From Blastococcus_B deserti (GTDB lineage Bacteria > Actinomycetota > Actinomycetes > Mycobacteriales > Geodermatophilaceae), in contig NZ_JBHUHP010000030.1 in the NCBI RefSeq assembly GCF_042682525.1, positions 372,001 to 436,000 of the forward strand: DNA of 64,000 nt, in the 5' to 3' direction. Shown here piece after piece: positions 1-7,099 of the stretch (the first letter of the stretch is position 1; each line of letters begins with the position of its first letter). A model generated the notes under the pieces. That model was given only the letters and a program-made list of their open reading frames with translations. It was not told the DNA's origin and did no database searches. The position numbers and the translations under genes are program-made.

Positions 1-893
1 CGATCATGCTGGGCTTCGGCCTCGCCGTCCTCGTCTACGAGGCGACCCCGTCCCTGCCCGGTTCCCTGACCATCGCGCTGCTCGTGGCGCTCGCGATCGG
101 GGTGGAGAGGTGGGGACTGCTCGGCCAGCAGGCCGGTTGGGTGAGCTTCGCCGCCGTACTCATGCTCACCGTGGGCGCCGAGGACCCCGGCGCCTACGTG
201 CTGCGCTATGCCGGCCTCACCCTCCTCGGCGCGGCGGTCGGGGTCATCGTCACCACCGTCCTGTTCCCCCCGCTGCAGCTGACGCAGGCGGTGGAGCAGA
301 TCGCTCGCACCCGCGACATGCTCGCGCGGCACCTCGAGCACATGGCCGCCCGGCTGGCCCGCGATGAGGTCCCCTCACCGGCCGAGGAGAGACGATGGAT
401 GGCGACGCTCGGTCCAGAACTGGACCGGATGCGCCGCGCCGAGGCCCTCGTGCAGCGTGCGCGGCAAGCCAACCCCAGGGCGCGCCGCTGGCAGGAGGCC
501 GCAGCGCGCATCCGCGCGGAGTCACGAGCGCTCGACCGCGTCGCCGTCCTCATCGACGATCTCACCGCCCTCGTCTCCGAACTGCAGCCGCACCGTCGCG
601 GGGACGAGACCGACGTCGGCACCGCCCAGTTGCTCAGCGCTGCGCTCACCGCGCTCGCCGGCGTCCTGCGGACCCCCTACCACTCCGCCGACGGGACGGC
701 GCCCGACCCGCGGACCGAGCGCATCAACGCCGCCATGGACGTGCTGACCCGGCTGGTCCAGCGGCTCGGCTCTCTGTCCGGCGACCGGTCCCTGCTGCCG
801 TTGAGTGCTGTGGTGGTCGGTGTGCAGCGCGGCCTCATGGCTCTCGAGGCGTACGAGCCCGACCGACCTGCGTCGACGCGCCGACATCGATGA
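1..893 (+). CDS. FUSC-like (aromatic acid exporter family) membrane protein, 5' partial
   Basis: This gene enters from the left edge. The frame is open to base 3 and the ATG at 6 is only the first visible Met, so the true start probably lies outside the window. The first ~90 visible residues are several closely spaced hydrophobic helices (for example around 'LTIALLVALAIGV' and 'LLGAAVGVIVTTVLF'). About 200 mostly helical, charged residues follow ('ARTRDMLARHLEHMAARLA'), looking like the cytoplasmic part that follows the membrane bundle in FUSC and ArAE-type exporters. From family knowledge the role would be efflux of aromatic or organic acids across the inner membrane. No substrate can be assigned. 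The call rests on overall layout rather than a catalytic motif, so a DUF-type relative is possible. Confidence 0.6.
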   Translation, partial: IMLGFGLAVLVYEATPSLPGSLTIALLVALAIGVERWGLLGQQAGWVSFAAVLMLTVGAEDPGAYVLRYAGLTLLGAAVGVIVTTVLFPPLQLTQAVEQIARTRDMLARHLEHMAARLARDEVPSPAEERRWMATLGPELDRMRRAEALVQRARQANPRARRWQEAAARIRAESRALDRVAVLIDDLTALVSELQPHRRGDETDVGTAQLLSAALTALAGVLRTPYHSADGTAPDPRTERINAAMDVLTRLVQRLGSLSGDRSLLPLSAVVVGVQRGLMALEAYEPDRPASTRRHR

Positions 894-954
894 TCGAGGC
901 GGCCGGCTCGGTCGGCCGGTGAAGGGCAAGAGCCATCCTTCGGCCCAGTCGGTC

Positions 955-1167
955 CGGCTCAGCAGCCGGCGCGGCATGAGCCGGGCGGCCGTCGCGGTCG
1001 CCCGCTCCATCCTCGTATCGGCCTACTTCATGCTGCAGCGCGACGAGCCCTACGCCGATCTCCGCGCCGACTGGCTATGCCGGCGCAACGACGACGCGCA
1101 GACCCGACGGCTGGTGGCCCGACTCGAACGCCTCGGCCACACGGTGGTCCTCGACCCCGCCGCCTGA
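955..1167 (+). pseudogene. IS110-family transposase, C-terminal remnant
   Basis: About 70 codons match the extreme C-terminus of IS110-type (DEDD) transposases. The pattern is a hydrophobic stretch 'AVAVARSILVSAYFML', then 'RDEPYADLRADW', then 'RRNDDAQTRRLVARLERLG' ending in 'HTVVLDPAA'. This is the tail that normally follows the transposase_20 domain. The N-terminal RuvC-like catalytic domain and the central domain are absent, because the region upstream belongs to the FUSC-like gene. The fragment cannot move itself. It marks a past insertion or deletion at the boundary between the FUSC-like gene and the tyrosinase operon. No flanking target duplication is visible, as expected for IS110 elements, which usually lack terminal inverted repeats. 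Confidence 0.72.
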
Positions 1168-1631
1168 CCCGGACTGCAGAAACACTGGAGGGCGGCTCCG
1201 CCCGCCGCGCGCCGACGCGCGCTTGCAGCACCCACATGTGCGGGTCTGGCTGGCGGCCGTCCGTCGGCTGCACCGTGCCGTCGGGGGGCATCGTGGTGTT
1301 GTTGGCCATGATCGGACCCGTCCGACCCCGCCACCATGGCGCAGTCGCCCGGCGTCCGGGCGGCGAGAGGCGGGGGAGGCGCCGTGGGTGTGGCGCCTGG
1401 GTGACGGCGCGAGAAGAAGGCGCAGATCAACGGGGAACCGGGCGGCTGAGGTCCTGGACCACCCTGGTCTGCGAGGGCTTGGCCGACGTCGGGGCCTACG
1501 AATCCCTCCCCTGCAAGCGCGGGGACGTCCTCACGCCCTGGGAGTCACCGCCGCGACCCCGCAGCACGCGGGAGACCTCGACATGGCCGGCTCGATCGGC
1601 CTCCCCACGGCGGATAGGCACTTCGTAAGGG
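1168..1631. other. Gene-free stretch after the IS110 remnant
   Basis: About 460 bp with no convincing gene. Open frames here are arginine/proline-rich shadows on both strands. A short hairpin (GGGCGG, loop CT, CCGCCC) lies near 1192-1205, just after the transposase remnant. A minus-strand frame from 1309 begins 'MANNTTMPPDGTVQPTDG' but then runs antisense through the IS110 remnant with atypical composition, so it is not called. The stretch is probably debris from the old IS insertion plus the upstream region of the tyrosinase operon. Confidence 0.5.
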
Positions 1632-1675
1632 GTGACACGACGGTGACGTGAGCGTGACACCGACCGCCGTACTTT
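1632..1675 (+). promoter_or_regulatory. Triple 11-bp direct repeat and -10-like hexamer ahead of the tyrosinase operon
   Basis: GTGAC occurs at 1632, 1643 and 1654, so the three copies are exactly 11 bp apart, one helical turn. The last copy ends shortly before a -10-like TACTTT at 1670-1675, so the repeats cover the expected -35 region. Known activators that bind 11-bp direct repeats next to the -10 include SARP regulators and PhoP-type response regulators. The sequence here is not the canonical site of either. The arrangement suggests an activator-dependent promoter; the transcription start is inferred. Confidence 0.5.
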
Positions 1676-1732
1676 GTGCCCGACCGTCTCCCCGATTTGC
1701 GACGCCCTTACCGATCAGGAAGGTCACAGTCG

Positions 1733-1987
1733 ATGTCGGAGTCTGCGCAGTACCGCAGCACCACCATCGAGGTGCGCAAGAAGGACGACGGGAGCGAGGA
1801 GCTTGTCGTGAACGGCGAGCCGATCGACGTCACGCCGGATCCCTCCAATCCCGGGATGTTCACCAGCAGGTACACATTCCTTTCCGCGCCCGCGCTACGC
1901 GAACTCGGTGAACTCGTCGTCGACGCACAACTTGCGTTGACCGACCCGAAGTTGAAGTCGCTGAAGAGGCGGAAGAAGGGTTCGTGA
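1733..1987 (+). CDS. Small tyrosinase-associated (caddie-like) protein
   Basis: An 84-residue protein starting 'MSESAQYRSTTIEVRKKDDG' and ending with the basic tail 'LKSLKRRKKGS'. The ATG at 1733 is chosen because AGGAAGG lies about 10 nt upstream. An earlier in-frame Met at 1676 has no such site and gives an arginine-rich extension. The stop TGA overlaps the ATG of the tyrosinase gene (TGATG), implying translational coupling. Streptomyces tyrosinases need a small partner (MelC1) made from the preceding gene for copper loading and export, so position and size suggest the same job here. Unlike MelC1 there is no signal peptide, so if it is a caddie it acts in the cytoplasm. The sequence itself was not recognised as MelC1, and the function is inferred from context. 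Confidence 0.55.
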   Translation: MSESAQYRSTTIEVRKKDDGSEELVVNGEPIDVTPDPSNPGMFTSRYTFLSAPALRELGELVVDAQLALTDPKLKSLKRRKKGS

Positions 1988-4713
1988 TGGTTCTCCGGTG
2001 CCGCCGCAACGTGGCCACTCTCACCGCGGCCGAGCGGCAGAAGTTTCGCAACGCCGTCTTTCGGCTGCACGAGCAGGGCCGCTACCAGCGGTACATCGCT
2101 TTTCACGCCTTCGTGAGCAACCTCGGCCACTTCGGGCCGGCTTTCCTTCCCTGGCACCGAGTCATGCTGAAGGAGTTCGAGGACGAGCTGATCTCGGTCG
2201 ATCCTACGGTCACTCTGCCCTACTGGGACTTCACCAGCAGCAACGTCGACTCCACCGGCACCACGCTGATCTGGAACAGCGACCTCTTCGGAGGTAACGG
2301 CACGGTCACGCTCAGCTGGACTGGCCAGGACGGCGCCACCAAGACCTGGACGATCCGCCGGGACAACTTCGGCATCACCAGCACGCCGGTCACGGCTCAG
2401 AGCGTCACCGACGCGCTCGACCAGACGACCTACCAATCCGTCCCAGGAGCGCCTGGCTTCCGGCGCGCGCTGGAGAACGCCGCCCACGGCGCGGCGCATG
2501 TCTGGCTCGGTGGTGACCCAGGGAACGACCAAGCCGATTTCGCCACCGCCGTCAACGACCCCTTCTTCTTCCTCCTGCACGCCAACGTCGACCGGATCTG
2601 GTCCCAGTGGCAGCAGCGGAGGAAAGAGGCGTGGCTGGCCGCTAACCCGGGCTTGCCGTACCCGGCCGGGCAGCCGGCGGCCGACTACTTCTACGACGGG
2701 CTCACGCCGGCGACCACGTGGCCCACGCCGCCCAATCGGCACAATCTTGACAACGCCCTGTGGCCGTGGGATGGGACGCAGGCCCAGCCCGGCAATCCCG
2801 CCTCGTCGTTCCCGCCGTGGAATGCCGGCGTGCCGGAGACCTACACGCCGCGGCTCACGCTCAAGAGCTATGACTTCGGTGGCTACCTGCACGACACCGA
2901 CAAGCCTCTGGTGGAGCTCGCGACCCCGTCGGTGACCTTTCCGGGCGTCGCCGAAGGCCACACCTCCGTCGCGGCCGTCGTCCTCACGGCCCGGGCCTGC
3001 GCGGGCACGGCCACGGTGCAGATTCCCGCAGCGGGGGGCCCCGGCGCCGGGTTCGGCACGCCCTTCGGTACAACAGCCGTGTTCGACCCGGCCACGGGCC
3101 CGGACGAGGGCGAGCTGCGTCTCTGGGTTTCCTACACGGGCACGACAGCCGGTGCGAGCGCGTCCACCACCGTGACGGTCCAGTGCCTCGAGACCACGGA
3201 GTCGTGGACCGTTCCCGTGACCGCCCTGACGGTCGACAAGCCCAAGGTCGCGGCGGCACTGGTGCTAGACCGGTCCGGCAGCATGGCCGAGAACGCCGGC
3301 CTTGGCGACAGCCAGCAGCGCATGGACGTGCTGAGGCAGTCGGCGCCCATCTTCGTCGATCTCCTGGACGACGCCGACGGCGTCGGCGTGGCCAGCTTCA
3401 GTGGTGACGCGACAGCGGACATGGCGATCACCCCTGCAGGTGGCGCTCCGTTCGGATCCGGACGGATCAGCGCCCGCGGCACCATCGGCACCCTCTCACC
3501 CGGCGGCACGACGTCGGTCGGCGACGGCGTGACGGCGGGCCAGGGCCTGCTCAGTTCTTCAACCGGCTTCGACAGCACCGCTGTGGTCGTCCTGACCGAC
3601 GGTTACGAGAACACGCCGACCTACATCGCCGACATCGCCTCGCCTGTCAACTCCCGCGTCTTCGCCATCGGCGTCGGCACGCCCGAGTACCTCAATCCGA
3701 GCGCGCTCGACGCACTGACGGCCGGCACCGGCGGATACCTGACCATGACTGGCACGCCGGTCGTGGACACGCTGCGCCTGAGCAAGTACTTCCTGCAGAT
3801 CCTGGCTGGGGTGACCAACGCCGACATCGTCGTCGACCCCGAAGGCCGGCTGGCTCCTGGCGCGGAGCACCACCACACCTTCTCCCTGACCGACCACGAC
3901 GTCGACGCCGACGTGGTCGTGCTCCTTCCCGGGCCTGGTGTCGTGGACCTGTCGCTCCAGGCGCCGTCTGGAGTCGAACTGACGCCCGGCACCCTGACCT
4001 CCACGGGAGCGTCCTACGTCATGGGGGAGCGCGTGTCGTATTGGCGCCTGCGCCTGCCGGTCGCCACGAACGGCACGCTCGATCGGGCCGGGCGATGGAC
4101 CGCCGTCCTGAAGGTGGATGATGCCGCGCTCGAAAGGTATCTGGCGACGCTGCGCGACAACCCCAAGGCGGTGCGGGACGTCACGGCCCACGGTGTTCCC
4201 TACACCCTGGCCGTCCACGCAGAGTCCGACGTCCGGCTGGTCGCCCGGCTGGTCCAGAAGAGCCGCGAACCGGGCGCGAAGGCCTTCCTCTCCGCTCGGC
4301 TGACCGAGCTCGGCCTGCCGATGCGCGGCCCGGCGTCCGCCGAGGTCGAGATCGTCTGGCCGGACGGCCAGGTGGAGCGAGCTCGGCCGAAGCAGGACGA
4401 TGCCGGGACGTTCCAGTTCGTCCACCCCCTCAGGGCGCCGGGCGCATATCACTTCCGACTCCTGGTCCGCGGACTGACCCATCGTGGCCAGCCCTTCACG
4501 CGCGAGCAGTTCTTCACCGCATCCGTCTGGCGCGGGGGCGATGAGCCGCCACCCACAGGGGACAAGCCGCTGCCGTCGCCGGAGACCGAGATGCCGTCAC
4601 CGGAGCCCCGTCGCGGTCAGGAGCGACCGCAGATCACCATCAACGTGCTGGATCAGGAGGTCATGCGCCGTCTGCTCGCTGAGGCCACGGCAGCGGACAC
4701 GGCGGGCCGGTGA
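1987..4713 (+). CDS. Tyrosinase fused to a von Willebrand factor A domain
   Basis: A 908-residue protein, far longer than ordinary bacterial tyrosinases (about 270-300 residues). Residues ~1-290 are a type-3 copper tyrosinase domain. Copper A is H40, H48 and H57 ('GHFGPAFLPWHR'). Copper B is H167 and H171 ('HGAAHVWLGG') plus H198 ('NDPFFFLLHANVDRIW'). The domain should oxidise phenols or catechols to quinones. Residues ~420-600 form a VWA domain with a MIDAS motif 'LDRSGSM' and 'VVLTDGYENT'. The C-terminus (~640-850) looks like beta-sandwich domains, followed by a proline-rich linker and a short tail. There is no signal peptide. A GTG at 1984 is an alternative start; the ATG at 1987 is preferred because TGATG couples it to the upstream gene. 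The fusion suggests metal-dependent protein binding linked to phenol oxidation. Confidence 0.85.
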   Translation: MVLRCRRNVATLTAAERQKFRNAVFRLHEQGRYQRYIAFHAFVSNLGHFGPAFLPWHRVMLKEFEDELISVDPTVTLPYWDFTSSNVDSTGTTLIWNSDLFGGNGTVTLSWTGQDGATKTWTIRRDNFGITSTPVTAQSVTDALDQTTYQSVPGAPGFRRALENAAHGAAHVWLGGDPGNDQADFATAVNDPFFFLLHANVDRIWSQWQQRRKEAWLAANPGLPYPAGQPAADYFYDGLTPATTWPTPPNRHNLDNALWPWDGTQAQPGNPASSFPPWNAGVPETYTPRLTLKSYDFGGYLHDTDKPLVELATPSVTFPGVAEGHTSVAAVVLTARACAGTATVQIPAAGGPGAGFGTPFGTTAVFDPATGPDEGELRLWVSYTGTTAGASASTTVTVQCLETTESWTVPVTALTVDKPKVAAALVLDRSGSMAENAGLGDSQQRMDVLRQSAPIFVDLLDDADGVGVASFSGDATADMAITPAGGAPFGSGRISARGTIGTLSPGGTTSVGDGVTAGQGLLSSSTGFDSTAVVVLTDGYENTPTYIADIASPVNSRVFAIGVGTPEYLNPSALDALTAGTGGYLTMTGTPVVDTLRLSKYFLQILAGVTNADIVVDPEGRLAPGAEHHHTFSLTDHDVDADVVVLLPGPGVVDLSLQAPSGVELTPGTLTSTGASYVMGERVSYWRLRLPVATNGTLDRAGRWTAVLKVDDAALERYLATLRDNPKAVRDVTAHGVPYTLAVHAESDVRLVARLVQKSREPGAKAFLSARLTELGLPMRGPASAEVEIVWPDGQVERARPKQDDAGTFQFVHPLRAPGAYHFRLLVRGLTHRGQPFTREQFFTASVWRGGDEPPPTGDKPLPSPETEMPSPEPRRGQERPQITINVLDQEVMRRLLAEATAADTAGR

Positions 4714-4769
4714 GCCGTGCCCTTGCGGCCTCACTTCACGGGCGTCGACGCCAGCGGATCCGGACACAG

Positions 4770-5125
4770 ATGAGCGCCCTCCGCGCTCGACGAGGAGGTG
4801 AGCCCGCGCAGCGGCTGACGGTGATCGTCGGCGAGACGGACACCGTGGGCCACCACCCGCTCTACGCCGAGATCGTGCATCGCGCGCACAGCGCTGGGGC
4901 TCGGAGCCAGCGTCTTCCGCGGCATCGAGGGCTTCGGCGCCAGCAGTGGGGTGCACTCGACCCGGATCCTCAGCCTGGCCGAGGACCTGCCGATCTCGGT
5001 GGTCATCGTCGACACCGCCGAGCGCATCGAGGCCTTACTCCCAGACCTGAAGGATCGTCGTCGACGGGCTGGTGCTCGTGGAGGACGTCCGCGTCGTGCA
5101 CCACGCCGGACGGGCGATGGGATGA
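4770..5125 (+). pseudogene. DUF190 (PII-like) protein, two frameshifts
   Basis: A DUF190-family protein can be read only by changing frame twice. Frame 3 gives 'RLTVIVGETDTVGHHPLYAE'. Near 4890-4910 the match moves to frame 1, 'VFRGIEGFGASSGVHSTRIL' and on through 'LAEDLPISVVIVDTAERIE'. Near 5045-5050 it moves again to 'IVVDGLVLVEDVRVVHHAGR', ending at TGA 5123-5125. That final stop overlaps the crcB ATG (ATGA), so the reconstructed frame is the ancestral one. DUF190 genes commonly accompany crcB fluoride-channel genes. Two independent shifts make a sequencing artefact less likely than real decay, but read data would be needed to decide. Confidence 0.75.
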
Positions 5126-5517
5126 CGGTGCCCTGGGTGGCCCTGGGCGCGGCGATCGGCGCCCCGGCCCGGTACCTCACCGACCGGGCGGTGCAAGGTC
5201 GTCACGAACGAGTTCTCCCCTGGGGCACGCCCACGGGTGACATGATCGGCTCGTTCCTGCTCGGCCGGCTCACCGCGATGAGCACCCATCTGCCGCCTGC
5301 GGTCGGCGCTGCGATCGGCGTCGGCTTCTGCGGCGCACTCACCACCTACAGCACTCACCACCTACAGCACGTCCGCTACGAGATCCTGCGGCTCCTGGAG
5401 GACCGGGCGAGGTTCTACGCGGCGGCGAACGTCGTGGACGTTCGCCTGCTGGGCGGCTTCGGCGCCGTCGGCCTCGGCTGGACCCTGGGCACGTGGTCAC
5501 CTGACCGCTGTGCCTGA
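5122..5517 (+). CDS. crcB: CrcB/Fluc fluoride channel, probably impaired
   Basis: A 131-residue small membrane protein of the CrcB/Fluc family, which exports fluoride as an antiparallel dimer. The start 'MTVPWVALGAAIGAPARYL', the 'GSFLLG' helix and 'GFCGALTTYST' are recognisable, as is the distal 'YEILRLLEDRARFYAAANVV'. Two features are odd. The usual Asn before GSF (family 'VNxxGSF') is replaced in 'GDMIGSF'. Directly after the 'TTYST' motif a 16-bp tandem duplication plus an apparent 1-nt loss inserts five residues ('HHLQH'), breaking the expected 'STF' element that lines the fluoride pore. The frame remains open. With the frameshifted DUF190 gene translationally overlapping upstream, the locus looks to be in decay. 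Confidence 0.75.
   Translation: MTVPWVALGAAIGAPARYLTDRAVQGRHERVLPWGTPTGDMIGSFLLGRLTAMSTHLPPAVGAAIGVGFCGALTTYSTHHLQHVRYEILRLLEDRARFYAAANVVDVRLLGGFGAVGLGWTLGTWSPDRCA
5338..5369 (+). repeat. 16-bp perfect tandem duplication inside crcB
   Basis: CTCACCACCTACAGCA is present twice in direct succession (5338-5353 and 5354-5369). Sixteen bases alone would shift the frame. The downstream CrcB similarity resumes because the codons after the second copy appear to lack one base (ACG TCC instead of ACG TTC C), for a net gain of 15 nt. Confidence 0.9.
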
Positions 5518-5585
5518 TGACGGCGGCGCCGTCGGCTGACGTTCGCGGCGACGGCGGGACGCCTGCGAGACGCCGCCCGCTGGTC

Positions 5586-6620
5586 TCAGGCGGGGCGATC
5601 CAGCAACTCCTTGAGCGCCTGGTCGATGAAGTCGTTGTCGGCGGGGTTGTTGCCCAGGCCGGCGAAGTGACCGTAGATGCTCGGTATGACCCGGACCTCC
5701 CCGTTCGGGATGAATTGCGACGCCCACTCTTCGTCCTCGGGCGGGAAGTACAGATCGGTCTTCCCGGGCATGGCCAGCAGCGGACAGCGGATCGATCGGA
5801 GTGCGGCCTCGGTGTCGCCGTCGAACCCGGGGGTCTGTCCGACGTCACCGTGCTCCCAGGTCCAGAGCATGCCGAGCAGGTTGTTCGGGTCCCGGTCGTC
5901 GAGCCAGAAGCCCTCCCAGAACCCGACGAGGAAGTCCTCGAGGGAGGAGAAGCCGATGTTGCGGTACTCGCGCTGCCAGTAGAAGGCCTGGGACAGCCCC
6001 CAGCCGGCGTAGATGCGGGCGAAGGCACGGAGGCCGACGGTGGGCAGGGCGCCGGGGGAGTAGCGCCCGGCGTTGAAGACGGGATCGGCGGTGAGGGTGG
6101 CGCGCAGGCTCTTCAGGAAGACCTGGTTGTGCTCGCTGGTGATCGACGCGCCGACGATGGGCGCGGCCCGCTTCACCATCTCCGGATGGCTGACGGCCCA
6201 CTGGTAGGTCTGCGCCGCACCCATGGAGGACCCCAGGACCAGCTCGATCGACTCGATGCCCCACTTCTGCGTGAGCAGCCGGTGCTGGACCTCGACCTGG
6301 TCGTAGAAGGTGACCGGGGGGAAGTTCGGCCCGTCGTACGGCGGCGGTGTGTTGCTGGGGGAGGACGACAGGCCGTTGTTGAGCTGGTTGGGGACGACGA
6401 CGAAGTACTCGTCCGGGTCGCAGGCCTTGCCTTTCCCGATCGTCCACTCGTTGGCGTCGTGCCAGGCGCTGTACCACGTCGGATGGACGATCACGTTGGA
6501 CTTGTCGGCGTTCAGCGTGCCGTACGTCTTGTAAGCCAGTTGGGCTCCGCGCAGGGTTGCGCCCCGTTGCAGGACGACGTCGCCGAGGTCGAACAGTTCG
6601 TGGTCGGTGGGCATGGGCAT
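5586..6620 (-). CDS. Alpha/beta-fold hydrolase, homoserine O-acetyltransferase (MetX) family
   Basis: A 344-residue alpha/beta hydrolase of the MetX-like family. It has an N-terminal 'LAYKTYGTLNADKSNVIV', nucleophile elbow 'GSSMG' (Ser132), acid in 'MPGKTDLYFPPE' and His in 'IYGHFAG'. It starts at ATG 6620 (ATG CCC ATG CCC) with CGGAG upstream. It sits last in a minus-strand amide-utilisation cluster, 146 bp after the FmdB gene. True homoserine acetyltransferases belong to methionine synthesis, but nothing around here is methionine-related. An acyltransferase or hydrolase acting on amide-derived acyl groups, or on an ester, fits the context better. The substrate cannot be read from the sequence. 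Confidence 0.75.
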   Translation of the reverse strand: MPMPTDHELFDLGDVVLQRGATLRGAQLAYKTYGTLNADKSNVIVHPTWYSAWHDANEWTIGKGKACDPDEYFVVVPNQLNNGLSSSPSNTPPPYDGPNFPPVTFYDQVEVQHRLLTQKWGIESIELVLGSSMGAAQTYQWAVSHPEMVKRAAPIVGASITSEHNQVFLKSLRATLTADPVFNAGRYSPGALPTVGLRAFARIYAGWGLSQAFYWQREYRNIGFSSLEDFLVGFWEGFWLDDRDPNNLLGMLWTWEHGDVGQTPGFDGDTEAALRSIRCPLLAMPGKTDLYFPPEDEEWASQFIPNGEVRVIPSIYGHFAGLGNNPADNDFIDQALKELLDRPA

Positions 6621-6766
6621 GACGACTCCGGTGGCTCGGTGAGGGGTGGCCGGGTGCGTCCTCCAGGACGTCGTCCTCGACGGCGTCGTGAGACGCGGCG
6701 GACGATCCTTCGTCCGCGAGGGACGCGCTCGTGCGGGGCGGACCAGCCGGGTGGACCGCCGTCCGC

Positions 6767-7039
6767 TCAATGCCGGTGGCCACCGGCCCGGGGCAGCCGG
6801 CGGCCGGACGGCGGCCCGGTGACCAGCGGCTCCCCGCTGCGTGCGCGGTCCAGGCGGGCGCGGTCGGCTCGTCCTGCATCGCGCAGCGCGCCGGCGGGCG
6901 GCCGGCCCACTCCCACGCTGTAGCGGCGCTGGGCCGGCTGGGTGCAGGACGGGCACGGCGCCGTGTCCGCGGCGTCCTGCATGTCGCAGCGGAGGTCGAA
7001 GGGCCCGCAATCGGGACAGCGGAACTCGTAGAGCGGCAC
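6767..7039 (-). CDS. fmdB: FmdB-family zinc-ribbon protein (first copy)
   Basis: A 90-residue protein starting 'MPLYEFRCPDCGPFDLRC' with a second knuckle 'CPSC', the CxxC...CxxC zinc ribbon of the FmdB regulatory protein family. The rest is an arginine-rich, probably disordered tail. GTG 7039 is chosen because the FmdB family begins with 'MPxYEFRC'. GAGAGG lies 8-9 nt upstream. It is 60 bp downstream of a formamidase gene on the same strand. FmdB proteins typically accompany amide hydrolase genes and were proposed as regulators of them; the molecular role is not settled. Confidence 0.8.
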   Translation of the reverse strand: MPLYEFRCPDCGPFDLRCDMQDAADTAPCPSCTQPAQRRYSVGVGRPPAGALRDAGRADRARLDRARSGEPLVTGPPSGRRLPRAGGHRH

Positions 7040-7099
7040 GCGGTGTTCCTCTCCGGAGCACGGTCCGGGGCGGGCCGACCGCCCCGGACCGCTGGTTGG

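Noticed and set aside
1028..1309. Minus-strand 93-codon frame starting 'MANNTTMPPDGTVQ'
   Set aside because: A possible ribosome site exists, but most of the frame is antisense to the IS110 remnant and arginine-rich. No family.
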